Counted from the first letter of the stretch, positions 12,001 through 32,221 are shown. The stretch is DNA of 64,000 nucleotides from Aricia agestis (GCF_905147365.1 NC_056427.1:3477001-3541000), one strand, 5' to 3'. A program made the numbers and translations. Notes: generated by a model not told the origin, from the letters alone.

Positions 12001-15000
12001 ACTCTTTTAGCGTTGTTACTTTCACAGTGAATTCTAATATTTGAACATACAAACCCTAAAATATTATCATTTTGTTTTGTTTTAGGTATAATCATTAATT
12101 AAATACTCTAATTTGAAAAATGCTCTAGCCAAAAAATGACCAAATATTAAATATGCTCTTTTTTTTTTTTTATTAATGAAGGGGGCAAACGAGCAAACGG
12201 GTCACCTGATGGAAAGCAACTTCCGTCGCCCATGGACACTCGCAGCATCAGAAGAGCTGCAGGTGCGTAGCCGGCCTTTTAAGAGGGAATAGGGTAATAG
12301 GGGAGGGTAGGGATGGGAAGGGAAAGGAATAGGGGAGAATAGGAAAGGGAATTGGGCCTCCGGTAAACTCACTCACTCAGCGAAACACAGCGCAAGCGCT
12401 GTTTCACGCCGGTTTTCTGTGAGAACGTGGTATTTCTCCGGTCGAGCCGGCCCATTCGTGCCGAAGCATGGCTCTCCCACGCTCTAGCATTACATATGCT
12501 CACGCATAAAATATGCTTCCAATCATCTGCATCTTCGCCATATACCTACTACGCGTTTGCTCTGAACCCTAACTTCGAGAATATGGTCCCAGCTACTACC
12601 CTCTACTCCTGCTTGGAGTATGTGGGCATGAGCGTGTTTATCATGTCAAGCGCTGGGGTGGTAATTGCCATAGATAGACGGACAGACGGACTGACCAGAC
12701 AGACCAGACGGACAGACACACTTTCGCATACATATACACAATATTAGTATGGATGCTCTACCATAAAATATGCTTTACCATAAAATATGCCATACCATCA
12801 TATATCCTTTACCATAAAATATGCTCACGCATAAAATATGCTTCCAGTCATCTGCATCTTCTTACGTAGCAATATACTACGCGTTCGCTCTGAACCCTGA
12901 CTTCGAGAATATGGTTCCAGCTACTGCCTACTACCCTCTACTCCAACTTCGAATATGTTGGCATGAGTGTGTTCAGCATGTCAAGTGCTGGGGTGGTGAT
13001 AGCCATAGACAGACGGACAGACGGACAGACCAGACATACCAGACAGACAGACACACTTTCGCATATATATACACAATATTAGTATGGATGCTCTACCATA
13101 TGCTTTACCATAAAATATGCTCTACCATAAAATATGCCCTACCATAAAATATGCTTTCCAATAAAATATGCTCACGCATAAAATATGCTTCCAGTCATCT
13201 GCATCTTCTTCGCCATATACTACGCGTTCGCTCTGAACCCTAACTTCGAGAATATGGTCCCAGCTACAACCCTCTACTCTTACTTCGAATATGTGGGCAT
13301 GAGTGTGTTTAGCATGTCAAGTGCTGGGGTGGTGATAGCTATTGAGAATAACATGAAGGAACCGAAGAGGTTTCCGATTGTGATCATCTCTGGTAAGTAC
13401 CAACGATGAAATTGATTCCTAGGCAGTTGTAGGACGTCATGTGGTCGACTTATCGTCGTTGAAGTTCTAACACCGCGTAAGTCAAAAATAGTATACTTTT
13501 CAGGAGAAAATTGATTGAATTTTGTATGGATTCCACATGCAGATTTACTATTTAACTATTTTACGAGTTTTTGTTGGACAGTAGGTGTTCCTGATTGGCT
13601 AAAACGATGCGTTTTCCGATTTTCTGGTGAATTGCATCAAAATCTCAAAATTGGCAAAAAGTACGTGTATTACCGGAAAACCGGTAATACCGCACCATTT
13701 GGACCATTTTTAAATACCGGTGATAAAGAGAAAAATACCGGTTTTTCGGTATTTTAACTTTAATGTATTTTTGTATACGCACACGTGTTTTCAACACAAT
13801 ATTATGATTTATGAAACAATTGAAAGTATACCAATACACTCAAAATCAACTGTTAGTAAAATAATTGTTTTGCTGTGTGTGTGTGTGAGTCCTGTGTTGG
13901 CATATTTCTTAGTCACACTTATTATTATAATAATGTAACGTGCTAGGACTCGAAGGATTTGGAGAGAAAGACCTGCTGACTCTGTCTGCTGCTGATATGC
14001 TGTGTATTTCATGAAGAACATCTGGTACTCTCGTTCTTGGGACAACTATCTGAAGATGGAACTTTCTACCGTTAGTCTTCTCCCATTATCGGTAGAGTAT
14101 TCCGTTTTGAAGTATCAGACTGTCCCATTGCGCCCAGTACACTCCAGTTTTCTTCCATGTGATGATGTGCCGATGGTCGTCATTTCTTTCTTGAGCCTCC
14201 CTCATAGCATTATTCTCCCAGAGACCCAAAGGACTTGTTCTCGTTAACTTTAATGTAAGTGACATTAAAGTTAACGTGGACAAGTCCTTTAATCCATTAG
14301 ATTCCTGCTTAACACAATGTTCGCACTCTTCCGAACACGGCCTTCGTGAAAGTGCGTCGGCATTCCCATGCGTCTTTCCGCTGCGGTGTTCCGTCTTGAA
14401 GTCAAACTCCTGGCGCTGTTCAATCCATCGAGCTACTTGACCTTCTGGATTCTTGAATTGCAGTAGCCACTTCAAGGCTGCATGATTAGTTCATCGTAAA
14501 AACTGTCTGCCGATGAGATATTTGTTGAAATGTTGTAGCGTCTTTACGACAGCCAAGAGTTCCCTTCTTGTTACACACTAGTTTCAAGAAAGAAGCCAGA
14601 GGGATTAGATAATGATTTGCTGAAATATGCAATAACAACTTCTTTTTCACCCTTTCCGTTTTTGAGATATCTACCTACCGATGGCCGTGTTGCTTGCATC
14701 CGTGTTGACTATAAACTGACCTTCAGTTTGTGGATACTCCAGCTTGCCGATTCTGTATCGTACATTTGTGAGTTAATCACTGAGTTAGTAACGAATAGGG
14801 GTGAGTAACGGAAAGTGCCACTTTTTGTATTAACTTGCATATAAAAGAGAGACTTTCCGTTGCTCACCTCCTCCGTTTCGTTACTAACTCAGTGATTAAC
14901 TCACAAATACAGAATCGGCCAGCAGGATTGGTGTTTCACACAGATATTTCTTCAGTTTCTGAAAAGAATCTTTAGAAGTCTCATCCCAACTAAATTGTCG

Positions 15001-18000
15001 TTTATCTTATGTCAGCCGATGTAATGGTTTGGCTATCTCCGAGAATCCCTTAACAAAATGCCAGCATGAGCATAGGCCGAGGAATGCCCGCACTTCGGTT
15101 TTGTTCTTAGGGGTTGGCCAATTTTGAACTGCTTCCAGTTTCTCCGGGTCTGTCTGGATTCCATCACTGGAAACTTATAATATGTAAATGATAATCGTTT
15201 TTTAAATGTTTAAATTGTTGGATAAGTATACTTAACGAAGATTTTTTTAGTTATTTGTTTAGTGTAAGGAACAAAACACTGTTTAACTGTTAAACTTTAA
15301 ATAAACAAGTTGATTTTAATGTTTTTTTTTTGTTTATTCGATTAAATTATGAAGGATTTAGCGCTTTTTTGATAAATACCGCAAAAACACAGAAAAACCG
15401 GAAAACCGGTTTTTGAATAATCAATACCGGTATTATACCGGTATTGCAAAAATTCCCAATACCGCCATGCCCTACTTTCGTGGTTACTGGTGTTAGAACT
15501 TCAATGACGTTATATGTCAATTCAACGACGTTCGACTTACGCCTTTAGTACACCGACGCTGCGAAACGCGAAACAGCGGCGAACCGATTTACTGTCTCAC
15601 TCGTCACACGGCAATGCGGTATATGGCATCTCACTCTATTCCTGTTTCGCAGATATTTCGCGTATCGCAGCGTCGTACTAGAGGCGTTAACGCGACCAAA
15701 ATATTAAGTTCGCCATCTGCCTAGGAATCAACTTCTCCGATAGAACCTAGATGTTCCCTATTTGATACATACTCCTGTCGAAAAAACCTCGGCAACCATA
15801 CCTTGTGTAAGTATTTTAGGTATTATAATAGTAGAAGGCGCTCGCAAATGCATTGTATCGTTTGCTAATCGCCCTTTAGTCGCCTTTCTTCTCTCTCCAA
15901 TCTATTTTTGGAAGTTTGGTATCTCTAAACGATATTTCATCTAAATTGATTAAGCCGTTTAAGCGTGCTATGGTTACAGACAGACAGAGCGATAGATAGA
16001 CAAACAGTGTAAACAGATAGACAGGCACACTCTTTAGCATTTAATTATTTAGTAAAGATGTGTTTATCAGGCGTTATACAAGATGTTAGTGTAAACACCG
16101 TTATTCTTGAAACCATCAAATGAGCCCGTCAAAATGAACAACTTTTTCTATGAGAACAATGCTGGGAACTCAAAAAAATCCGTCTTCATACCCATACAGA
16201 TTGACGATCCGGGCATCCATATGGGTATGAGACGCCAGACGGCATTTCTTTTTTGAGTTCCCAGCATTGTTCTCATAGAAAAAGTTGTTCATTTTGAAGG
16301 GCTCATTTGATGGTTTTAAGAATAACGGTGTTTACACTAACACACTGTTTATTGCAGGCATGGTTGTAATCGTCATGTGTAGTTTCTGTATGTCTTTCTT
16401 CGGCTACGTCGCCTTTCTGGACAAGTGCGAGTCGCCGATCACGCTCAACTTCCCTTTGATCACGTATGTCCTATATTTTACATTCTGATAACAAAATTGA
16501 TAGTGCACTGATGTTCTTAACTGGAAAATTGATTTTTAAAACTGACATGATTGAGAGTGTTCTTAGTAATAGTTCATCAGTCGTCCTGTTTAGTGCTTAA
16601 AAATGTGGGTTTGTCTGTTTCCCTGCAACTTCCAATTCCTTTACCGCTTCAATATTTTGCATACTAATACCTGTCACTTACAGTTTTGTGTGTGTTTTAA
16701 ACACGGAGCTCATACAAAGAGGAGCTGGCCTAAGCAACTTGCACTGTGATTTCAACTAGGTCCTGACGTCATCATTGTGGGCGGCGCTTAAGTCAGTACA
16801 CTTTCAGCGTTTGTCAGGTGCACACGTAACGAGACTCCCAATAAATTGGTGTTTTCTGCGTATTTAACAAGGAAAGGATGAAGTATTGTGTTTTACAATG
16901 TCGAAAACACTCAGACAGACGTTCTGATAATATAAATACCATCACATTTCATTTGGAAATAATTTTAAATGTAATTTAAATATAAAAGTTCTAGAACATT
17001 TCAGCTTTCAGCGTTAATTATACTACTTGACACTAGATGGCCAAACCTTTGAAAGATAATACAGACGTAAATGCGTATAATTTTGCATAAGTTTATTACA
17101 ATAATCATACTTGAATACTGAAAACCGTTATACATTTAGTCTTAAACACATTTAATAGCTAAAACCGTGATTATATAGCTTTTATTATTTTATTACTTAT
17201 AAACCGCCATCTGTCGTCACCTATGATAACTATTTGAAACGTAAAAAATATCCAGGGCCGTAGTACGTCCCATAATATTCAAGACAAAACGACATTTAGT
17301 GTAAGATAGTCGAACTACGTAGTAACATCAACATCGACCTAAGCTAGTAGTTTTGCTTTTAGCCGATAGATGAAATATTGAGAAGTGGGCGGAGCTTGAC
17401 ACCCCCTCACCCCGCAAATTGTCACGCGTCGTTTCATAAGGAAACTTGATTACAACACCTCCTCTTAGTATTAGCTCCGTGGTTTTAAACTTAATTTTAT
17501 GTTACCTATATTTATTTCTATTCTATATATATTAGTATTAAAATAGTAGTAGTAAATTGATTCATAGGCAGTTGGCGGGCCTACGTAAGTTGGTCGCAGT
17601 ATATCAAACCCAGTCGACAGATCACAACTTATATTGAATTGACATAACCCGACCAAATGACGTAGGTCCGCCATCTGCATTTGAATCAATTTCTTCGGTG
17701 GTACTTACAAACTCTCTGTACTCCTTTTCAGATGGAACAAAATCCTGAAATGTGGCATCGCCATCATGATCTACATTACTCACGCGGTCAATTTCTGGGT
17801 TCCCTTCAACACGGTCTTTTATTATCTTACACTCTACCACAAGACGAATCTCCTGAGATGGGAATACTTCTACCGAGTACTATTCGTCGTCATCATTGCC
17901 ATAATTGCGATCATCTTTCCTAACATCGACGCTCTTATGGGCTTGGTAAGTGATCTACAGTCTGATCTATGTGTTTTTACCATATTATATCTGATCTATG

Positions 18001-18878
18001 TCTACCATAAAATCTTCTGAGATCTAAGTACTTCTACCGGACGCTCTTCATGATCATCATTGCCATCATTGCAATCATCTTTCACAATATCGACGCTTTG
18101 ATGAGCTTGGTGAGTATAATCAACGAACATTATTAAAAAAAAATCCGAAGTTATGTCAAAAAATCATTATCACCATTATAAATACCAACCTCAACCATCT
18201 CAAGTCTATCCTCAAAGCTTGTCATGTCATGTCAAGCTGATCAAGCTACCACTACTCTGAAGCTTATAGTTTTGTAAACCATGTTGCTACTGTTACTACC
18301 AATGAGTTTCTAAAATACTAGAGTAGCAATGTCTTACCAAAGATTCTCAGAAATGCGTAACCACTTTTTTGTTCAAAAGACAATGTCAAGTCATATATTC
18401 GTTATGTCATTATGTATGTGAGATATGCCTGCAGGCATCTTCGAAGTGGCAACGCGTTGCTACCGTAAACATCCAATATAGTTACGTTAGTAACATAGAA
18501 TATCATTGGTTACTACCTATGTAAGGCAATAGGTGACATAGGACGCATTACTTTCAGACCCCTCGGTAAAACTATAAGGACCAATGAGACTATGTGTATA
18601 CAGTTCAATGTGTCACCATCTGGTCGCGATCTACCAATCACAATTTGATTGAAATTATTTACCAATAGTCTTTTTTTCAGCTCGGCGCGCTCTGCCTCTC
18701 TTGTATGGCGTTCATCTGGCCAAATTTCATCTACCTACTGATAATCTGGGAGAGGCCAGGCCTGGGCAAGTATAATTGGAGGTTCTGGAGAAGTATGATC
18801 ATGATGTGTATTGGAATTTTCATTCTGGTAGTAGGCTCAACTATAAGCGGAATTGAGCTTGTGTCTATATATTTTTAA
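9036..18878 (+). CDS. Transporter gene A: SLC36/PAT-like amino acid transporter
   Basis: Nine exons are supported: 9036-9151, 9426-9570, 10175-10305, 10695-10825, 11685-11801, 13195-13392, 16358-16463, 17732-17945 and 18681-18878 (stop TAA at 18876). All have canonical splice sites and compatible phases, giving 1356 nt or 451 residues plus any start exon. The first exon is soluble and acidic ([10 protein letters not shown]...). About 11 membrane segments follow: TM1-2 in the 145-bp exon, TM3 with the PAT-type CSVYQ motif in exon 4, TM4-6 in exons 5-6 ending in [12 protein letters not shown]7 in exon 7, TM8-9 in exon 8, and TM10-11 with the WERPGLGK loop in the last exon. The family imports small amino acids with protons at the plasma or lysosomal membrane; this substrate is unknown. 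Compared with genes B and C, the 236-bp exon is split by an extra intron (10826-11684). The TM1 core reads GGGILGGH instead of the usual G-T-G-x-L-x-x-P. Confidence 0.9.
9591..9773. mobile_element. GC-rich MITE just after a gene A donor
   Basis: The arms gggtttccatggacgcggag and ctccccgtcagtggaaaccc, continuing with gagcttagcggtg and its complement, are inverted. The element starts 20 bp after the donor at 9571. Confidence 0.8.
11419..11645. mobile_element. Foldback MITE (gtgtaacaaaa ends), intron of gene A
   Basis: The ends gggtgtaacaaaac and gttttgttacactctg are inverted, with agtagcagcgctgaaag arms. It lies in the intron unique to gene A. Confidence 0.75.
11838..12088. mobile_element. Foldback MITE, same family, next intron of gene A
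   Basis: caaaacaaagtgataatact and its inverted partner near 12060-12085 flank ttcactgtgaaagtagcagc and its complement. Confidence 0.75.
12165..12481 (-). mobile_element. SINE-A copy, full length
   Basis: An inverted copy with all landmarks, ending at ctctcccacg directly before the first pseudo-exon unit of gene A. Confidence 0.85.
12523..12673 (+). pseudogene. Dead partial copy 1 of gene A exon 13195-13392
   Basis: The stretch codes the first two thirds of the real exon ([14 protein letters not shown] through SAGVVIAI). Its acceptor is broken (CCAA instead of CCAG), it carries a small indel near the start, and at about 12673 it runs into GACAGACGG repeats and a TATTAGTATGGA element end. The ENNMKEPKR segment and the donor are missing, so it cannot be spliced as an exon. 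Confidence 0.85.
12848..13009 (+). pseudogene. Dead partial copy 2 of gene A exon 13195-13392
   Basis: A second partial copy keeps the acceptor (cttccag) but contains insertions that break the frame. It ends at the same point as copy 1, just after the Val-Ile-Ala-Ile codons, fused to GACAGACGG repeats. There is no donor. Copies 1, 2 and the true exon start 325 and 347 bp apart, each preceded by strings of taccataaaatatgc. Confidence 0.85.
13940..15185 (-). pseudogene. Ty3/gypsy pol fragment (RT end, RNase H, H2C2 linker)
   Basis: Read on the minus strand, the order is the end of the reverse transcriptase with the [15 protein letters not shown] and RAFLGLCS signatures (15175-15020), a connection segment, RNase H ending with [11 protein letters not shown] and [12 protein letters not shown] (about 14475-14330), and the start of the integrase zinc-finger region (ILQNGILYR, 14110-14086). 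Stop codons and frame breaks occur and no LTRs are seen, so this is a dead internal fragment. An inverted duplication of its own sequence lies at 14749-14923. Confidence 0.85.
14749..14923. repeat. Inverted duplication inside the gypsy fragment
   Basis: The left arm (gattctgta...gttaatcactgagttagtaacg) is repeated in reverse complement on the right (cgttactaactcagtgattaac...tacagaatc). The two arms flank about 90 bp of unrelated sequence. Confidence 0.75.
16085..16341. mobile_element. Long foldback element next to a gene A acceptor
   Basis: Two arms of about 110 bp are near-perfect inverted repeats (gttagtgtaaacaccgttat at 16085 and its complement ending at 16341). They surround a short centre containing a second small repeat of cccatac. 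The right end lies 16 nt before the exon that starts at 16358. Confidence 0.85.
17553..17692. mobile_element. Small foldback MITE in a gene A intron
   Basis: The inverted ends aaattgattcataggcag and its complement enclose arms that match the outer MITE at 13408/15735 and the fragment near 50995-51085. The element ends 39 bp before the exon at 17732. Confidence 0.75.
18017..18116 (+). pseudogene. Partial duplicate of the 3' half of gene A exon 17732-17945
   Basis: The stretch repeats the codons for YFYR...IIAIIAIIF...NIDALM with a few changes and ends in an intact donor-like gtgagt. It has no acceptor and lacks the 5' half. It lies about 75 bp downstream of the exon it copies, in the same intron. 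Confidence 0.8.
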
Positions 18879-21800
18879 AGTCCGCAACTGGAGATGTTAT
18901 GTAATGAATGCCATAGAGGGTTATTAAATGTGATTTATTTACTAAATTTTGTATTATTTTGTATTTTATTATTAATTGCAATATTGTTACTAGATTTAAC
19001 ATGAGACAAAGTACGCCACAGTTTTTCACAAACCTAAAATAGGGCGGGAATTTAGGCAACTGACATTTTAGAATTTGCGACAAACGAGCTCAATAGATGG
19101 CGCTCGAAAGGTACATATTTACTTATCAAGACGTCGTCGATTTTAATATTTTCAGAAATAATGTGATCACGTGGTAAACTCGACATACAGAGTAATGATT
19201 AACAGAGAGGCCATGTTCACCACTTAATAAACGAAATCTTTAATGAGTTTTGTATTAAAATAAAATTATGTATTATTTAAATATGATGTTTGTTTTGTAC
19301 TCACGAACATAAAAAAAGTATTTCCTTATAATAATACAATTTATAACAAAATAAAGTATTAGGTACCCATTTAATATAGTTCATTGCATAATATACGTCT
19401 TATGCATGGAAAATACGCCAACATTATGAATATGCTATAAAATAGTTACAAAGAAATGCCCTATTCATGATATTGGCGTATTTTCCATAGAAACATGGAA
19501 TTCAAAAGTAACTCTCTTAGTGCTGCTAATTTCACAGTGAACTTCCATATTAACTAATATACATATTATAAACCACAGTAGCTTTTTTTTTCCTCATGTC
19601 CCTTTGCTCTGTTTAATCTTTAAAACTACGCATCGGATTTTGATGCGGTTTTCTTTAATAGATAGAGTGATTCAAGAGGAAGGTTTATAAGTATAATAAC
19701 ATTAATTAAATAGTGGAGAAATACTGTTTTTTGGGGTTTCTAATGTGATGTCGTAAATATTTACATTTTTTTCCCGCTTACATTGTAAACGCAGGCTGAA
19801 CCCTGCGAGATTTATCAAAATAATGTACCGAGTATTGTACACATTGAAAAGGTCTACAGAAAACTCTGCGAAAGTATATTATGTCTATCTCTTATGGATA
19901 TCCCACAATAACATTTTTGCGTTATTTACTTTTTACGACAAATAATGGCTAATATTTGAAGCAATTTTAATAAATATAGCATTAATCCTTATCCGATTAA
20001 ATAACTTATGTACATTGTTGATTTAATGTAGATCTATATGGCCCTTTACAGCACATGATTTAAATGAATATTAGCTGATATTAGAATATGAATATTAGAA
20101 TATTAGCCGCAAAAGCTACTAATGGATATTAGTAGCTTTTGCGGCGGTACCGACAAATGCGGGGCACGGGTAGTAATAATGAATATAAGTCAAAACTGCT
20201 GAATCGATTTTAATAATTTTTTCAGTGGTTATATATTTTATACCCGAAGCCGGGGCGGGTCGCTAGTTATAATATAAGAGACACATACAGACCCCAAAAT
20301 ATTGATACCGAAGTAGATTTAAAATTCTGTAAAGTAGATCAAAAGTTCTAAGCTACAATTCAACATCGTCAGCTCGCTCACTGCTGGAAAATATAGAGCT
20401 TATTTTACGACATCAATGAGAAGGGTTCAAATATTTTTTGTACTTGGGTTTATTGAAATAGCTTTAATAAAATATAAGATGTAGACCTATGACGATCACA
20501 TAAATGATCAAAGTAGGATCTCAGACAAAAAACAAATTATTTGGTCTTTTTTGCTCTATAATAATAAATCGCGCGCGGGTCCGACTTGCACTTGGCCAAT
20601 TTTGTTCCTTAATTTAATTAAAAGCATAAAAGTGGCTCTTATGTTGACTGTATGGGACTATGGGAGTGAACAAGACTAATAATAATATGCCAACTTACCA
20701 ACAACCTACGTAATTATTTACTCTGCAACCTACATTGCATCAAATCGTCGTATGTGAGAATTAAGTTATATATGAGAATTAATAATTGCATAAAATGCAA
20801 TCTCTTTACACTTTAATTTTAAATGCCTTCACGAATTTAATTCATAAAAAATATTTTTTTTATAAAATCAAATATTTGGGTTTTAGGACATATATTTTTC
20901 ATTTCGATCAATATTATTTTTTCTGTAAAGAATCCTTAGTTATTTCCTCTCGTGATGCACCAAAATCATGGTGTATCTATAAATCTGTATCAATCCGCAT
21001 GATAATATTATTTTTACGTTTTGTTGTGCAGATTTTACTACCCCAGTGCTAAGATGCCATGATTCTTTTCATTGCTATGGATTGGACATGTTCAATAAAA
21101 TAACATAATATTATCATTTTACAATGTTTCGACACATACGTCATAATCTGTCTCTGTGTAGCGATACTCTGGACATTGTTTTCTGACTTAGCTGTAATAA
21201 TGAATATTTACATATTTTTATGACTTTCAAACCTAATGATCGTTTGGTGGATGAAAATTATCAAATAGCATCTTATTAGGTAGTCTCTTACGAAATTATT
21301 AGGAAACAAAACAATATTGTAATATTTGTAAACCAAAAATGTTGACTAGGTTCCGAAAAAAAACCCAGTCTACTGACTAGTGCTCAAGACGTCAAATTAC
21401 CGCGCTGTATTGTACTGGTATTCCACTAGTTAGACAAGTGTGACGTATTGTAATTATATCAAAACATAGATATATATACGAAAAAGCACTGGCAAATATT
21501 ACGAAACGAATCAATGGTAGGGGACCACGGCAATTCCATACAATTTCTATACCTAAGGAGCTCTATCCAGTATACTGGGATATATTTGTGAACATACTTC
21601 TATAGTAGACAATCAGTCACTGATTGACAGATTTGACTGAATGTCATTCAACCATTATCTATCAATACGCCTGTGGATTTATTGTGGCAAATATTCAAAG
21701 CAATATTTGCTTTTGAATATCAACAATTCGTCTGAATTTGTGATCTCAACGATTTATCATTTATTTTTATTATTTTTATTATTTATCAAAAAACGAAGAC

Positions 21801-22316
21801 AATGGCTGCCTTCGAAATCATAATTTAAACATTTTGGCATAAAAATATTTTTTCCTGTATTTGTTTTCGCTGAATGCTAGAAGAAATAAAAATTTGAAAG
21901 TATTATTTTTTAACACACTTTTTCAGTGGTAAAATGGATATAAATCAAAATTTGAGACAATGTCTACCTTAATAAGGAACGTAACAAACCTACAAAAAAT
22001 GTTTGAATGCTTATAATTACTTCTGGTCAGAGATTTATCGAAAATAATAACATGAATTTGCATAGCATAGGGCCTTAAATCACATGAATATCAAATCTAG
22101 TGATAGACCAAAGTTTTCGCAACTTGCGACCCTTAAGAGCTGCGATGACTATTTCAGCTCTAATTTAACTGTAGGATAGACACCCTTTACAATCAAAATA
22201 TTAATAACGATAATAGGTTAAAGAAAATAAGGCAACAAAACTTATCCACACACCTACTGCAGGAAATAAAGCAACAGTGTAACTATAAAAATATATTTAA
22301 CATCTAACATCTAAAA
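18879..22316. other. Interval between convergent genes A and B
   Basis: No coding exon is seen. The interval holds the presumed 3' UTRs, a short inverted repeat with ggaaaatacgccaa arms (19408-19492), a Helitron-like repeat ending gcgggtcgctagt (about 19590-20270), a perfect small palindrome gccgcaaaagctact (20105-20145) and a fragment of the ccgtaccc/ttggccgatt repeat family (20500-20605). The remainder is A+T-rich and unassigned. Confidence 0.6.
19226..19231 (+). other. Possible polyadenylation signal of gene A
   Basis: AATAAA occurs about 350 bp after the stop codon of gene A. It is the first canonical hexamer downstream in a suitable position. Confidence 0.4.
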
Positions 22317-30088
<7,772 letters not shown>

Positions 30089-30104
30089 CTGAATCAAGAT
30101 TTAT

Positions 30105-30298
30105 TTAATAACCACATGACGCCCGCAACTCCGTTGCGCCAAAACTCGTTTATCGCGCGGGAACCGTACATTTTTCCCTAGACAAAACGTATCCTATGTC
30201 CTTTCCCGGGACTCAAGTATCTCTATAGCAAACAGCAAAATCGGTTCAGCGGTTTGGTCGTAAATATGCAACAGACAGACGCATTTATAATATTAGTT
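30105..30298 (-). mobile_element. Helitron-like repeat, inverted copy
   Basis: It reads from catgacgcccgcaactccgt to gcatttataatattagt, ending 17 bp from the acceptor side of the first known gene B exon. Confidence 0.75.
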
Positions 30299-31211
30299 TT
30301 GACTTAAGCCAAGGCACAACAAAGGCTCTAATGCAGGGGTTCCCAAAATAATTTTGTCTATTACCCACATTGCGAAAAAAATATGTCTTAGCGCCCCCAT
30401 TGTTTCAATTTAAAATGCATCCAGATGAAATAAATCACCCCCGAAGCCCCCCGCACAACGCCCCCATTTTTTTCTAGGTCCTACATCGCCTTTAGAACTC
30501 CAGCACCCACAAGGGGGCGTTATCGCCCACTTCGGGAAAGGCTGCTCTAATTCCAATGGCGCACTACTTTTTACAGCGGGTTTGTATTATTCCAATCTAG
30601 TGCTGGATTGGTACTGGAATAAAGTAAACCAGCCATAAGGCATAAAATAAGGCATGTATAGATATAACTGTAGGCTGCTCTAAGAATTCCGTTCAGTAGT
30701 TTTTGTGTGAAAGAGTAACAAGCTTTTACTATTATAATATTGATGATTTATCCTTTTATAATTTATTTTTATAAGCGACACAATATTATGTGCTGTACTG
30801 ATTTTTATGTTAAGGTACTTAACGTAGACAATAAAAGATATTATAAACAACAAAAAACCTTAAAAAACTTGAAGATCGTTCTGGAGTAAAAGTGAGGCTT
30901 TTTCCTTAACATTGGCACACAAATAAAGAATGTTTCGAAACAATATCCTTGTAAGGTATAGTTCATACACAGTATGTATTTTATTAAGGTCGCTGCAGAT
31001 ACTCAAATTACGGATAAGACGTATCAACACTAATATTATAAAGACAAGGTATCCAAGTTTTAGAGGTAATTAGAGTTGTAGAGAGGGAATTAGAGATAAT
31101 AGTATAAGTATCTATTCATTTGCACTAAAATATAATAATAGTTTTAATGAAATTTTGGAGACATTGTATAAGACAGCTGATATTAAGTAGGTATATTAAA
31201 ATATATTTTTC

Positions 31212-31541
31212 GGAATTGTACCACCTGCAACTTTTCGCCATCGCCCCACGCGAAAAACATACCATCCTCATCACCTCGATGAGTGGCAGTCTTCCACAGT
31301 GCGTTTTTCGCGTAACTTTCTGCCGCGCACTGTAAAACTCTGGAACGAACTGTCACCAGCAGTATTTCCGGACCTATACGTAATACGACCTGCAAACCTT
31401 CAAGAAAAGAGCGTATTCTCTCTTAAAAGGCCGGCAACGCGCCTGCAGCTCTTTTGATGTTGCGAGTGTCCATGGGCGACGGTAGTTGCTTACCATCAGG
31501 TGACCCGTTTGCTCGTTTGCCCCCTTATTTAATAAAAAAAA
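31212..31541 (+). pseudogene. LINE 3' end with ORF C-terminus
   Basis: The coding remnant includes LWNELS and, after a small insertion, TFKKR, then LKGRQR and the tail gcagctcttttgatgttgcg...cccccttatt plus A-rich end. Its 3' part equals the SINE-A tail. Confidence 0.75.
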
Positions 31542-32220
31542 TTAAGGCCAACCCCTGAGCAAACGACCTTGACCATACATTTGCCGCGTTGCCGAGATCG
31601 CACCAAAATCATCCAAAATCCAATTTTTTTACCTATCTTAGTTCAAAATTGACCTAAAAAAATTCAAACGGCAAGTAGATAATGAAGGTGTCGATCTATT
31701 GGCGTGTATCTTCTAAACATATTACAAAACAAAGTCGCTTTTTTCCCTCATATCCCTTTGTTCCCTTTAAATAATCTTTAAAACTACGCAACGGATTTTG
31801 ATGATTATTTCAGTGTTAGATAGCCCATTTATCGAGGAAGGCTATAGGCTATATTTTATCACGCTAAGACAAGTAGGAGAATGTGGAAAAAATGGGGGAA
31901 ATTATATGAAAGGGCTTATCTCGCGAAGTACTGGAGCAATTTTTATGTTATTTGGCACAGTTAAGAAGTAGACCACGTGAAGGATTATAGGCTATCGATT
32001 TTAATCATTTTTTCAGTGGCTATATATTTTATACCCGTGCGACGCCCTGGGCGGGTCGCTAGTTTTAAATAAATGTAATTTGTAAATACTAGGGAGATAC
32101 TGAATGTATGATTGAATTTAAATACATTGGAAGCTGATATCATGATATAATAATACTCATGATAAACAAAAATAGAAAATTACTAACGGATAAAGTATGG
32201 AGGGTAGATGGAGGAGAAAT

Positions 32221-32221
<1 letters not shown>

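Larger units (their letters stand above)
13405..15738. mobile_element. Nested insertion: MITE split by an ACCGG-repeat element holding a gypsy fragment
   Basis: The outer element has inverted ends: gaaattgattcctaggcag at 13408 and its complement near 15712-15735, with matching inner arms around 13450-13480 and 15485-15540. Between them lie two flanks rich in accggtatt repeats (13660-13760 and 15375-15475), and inside these is the Ty3/gypsy fragment. The whole assembly sits in the gene A intron 13393-16357. Confidence 0.7.

Noticed and set aside
12427..13147. Open frames that look like alternative (mutually exclusive) exons of gene A
   Set aside because: Copy 1 has no acceptor, copy 2 is frameshifted, and neither has a donor or the conserved end of the exon.
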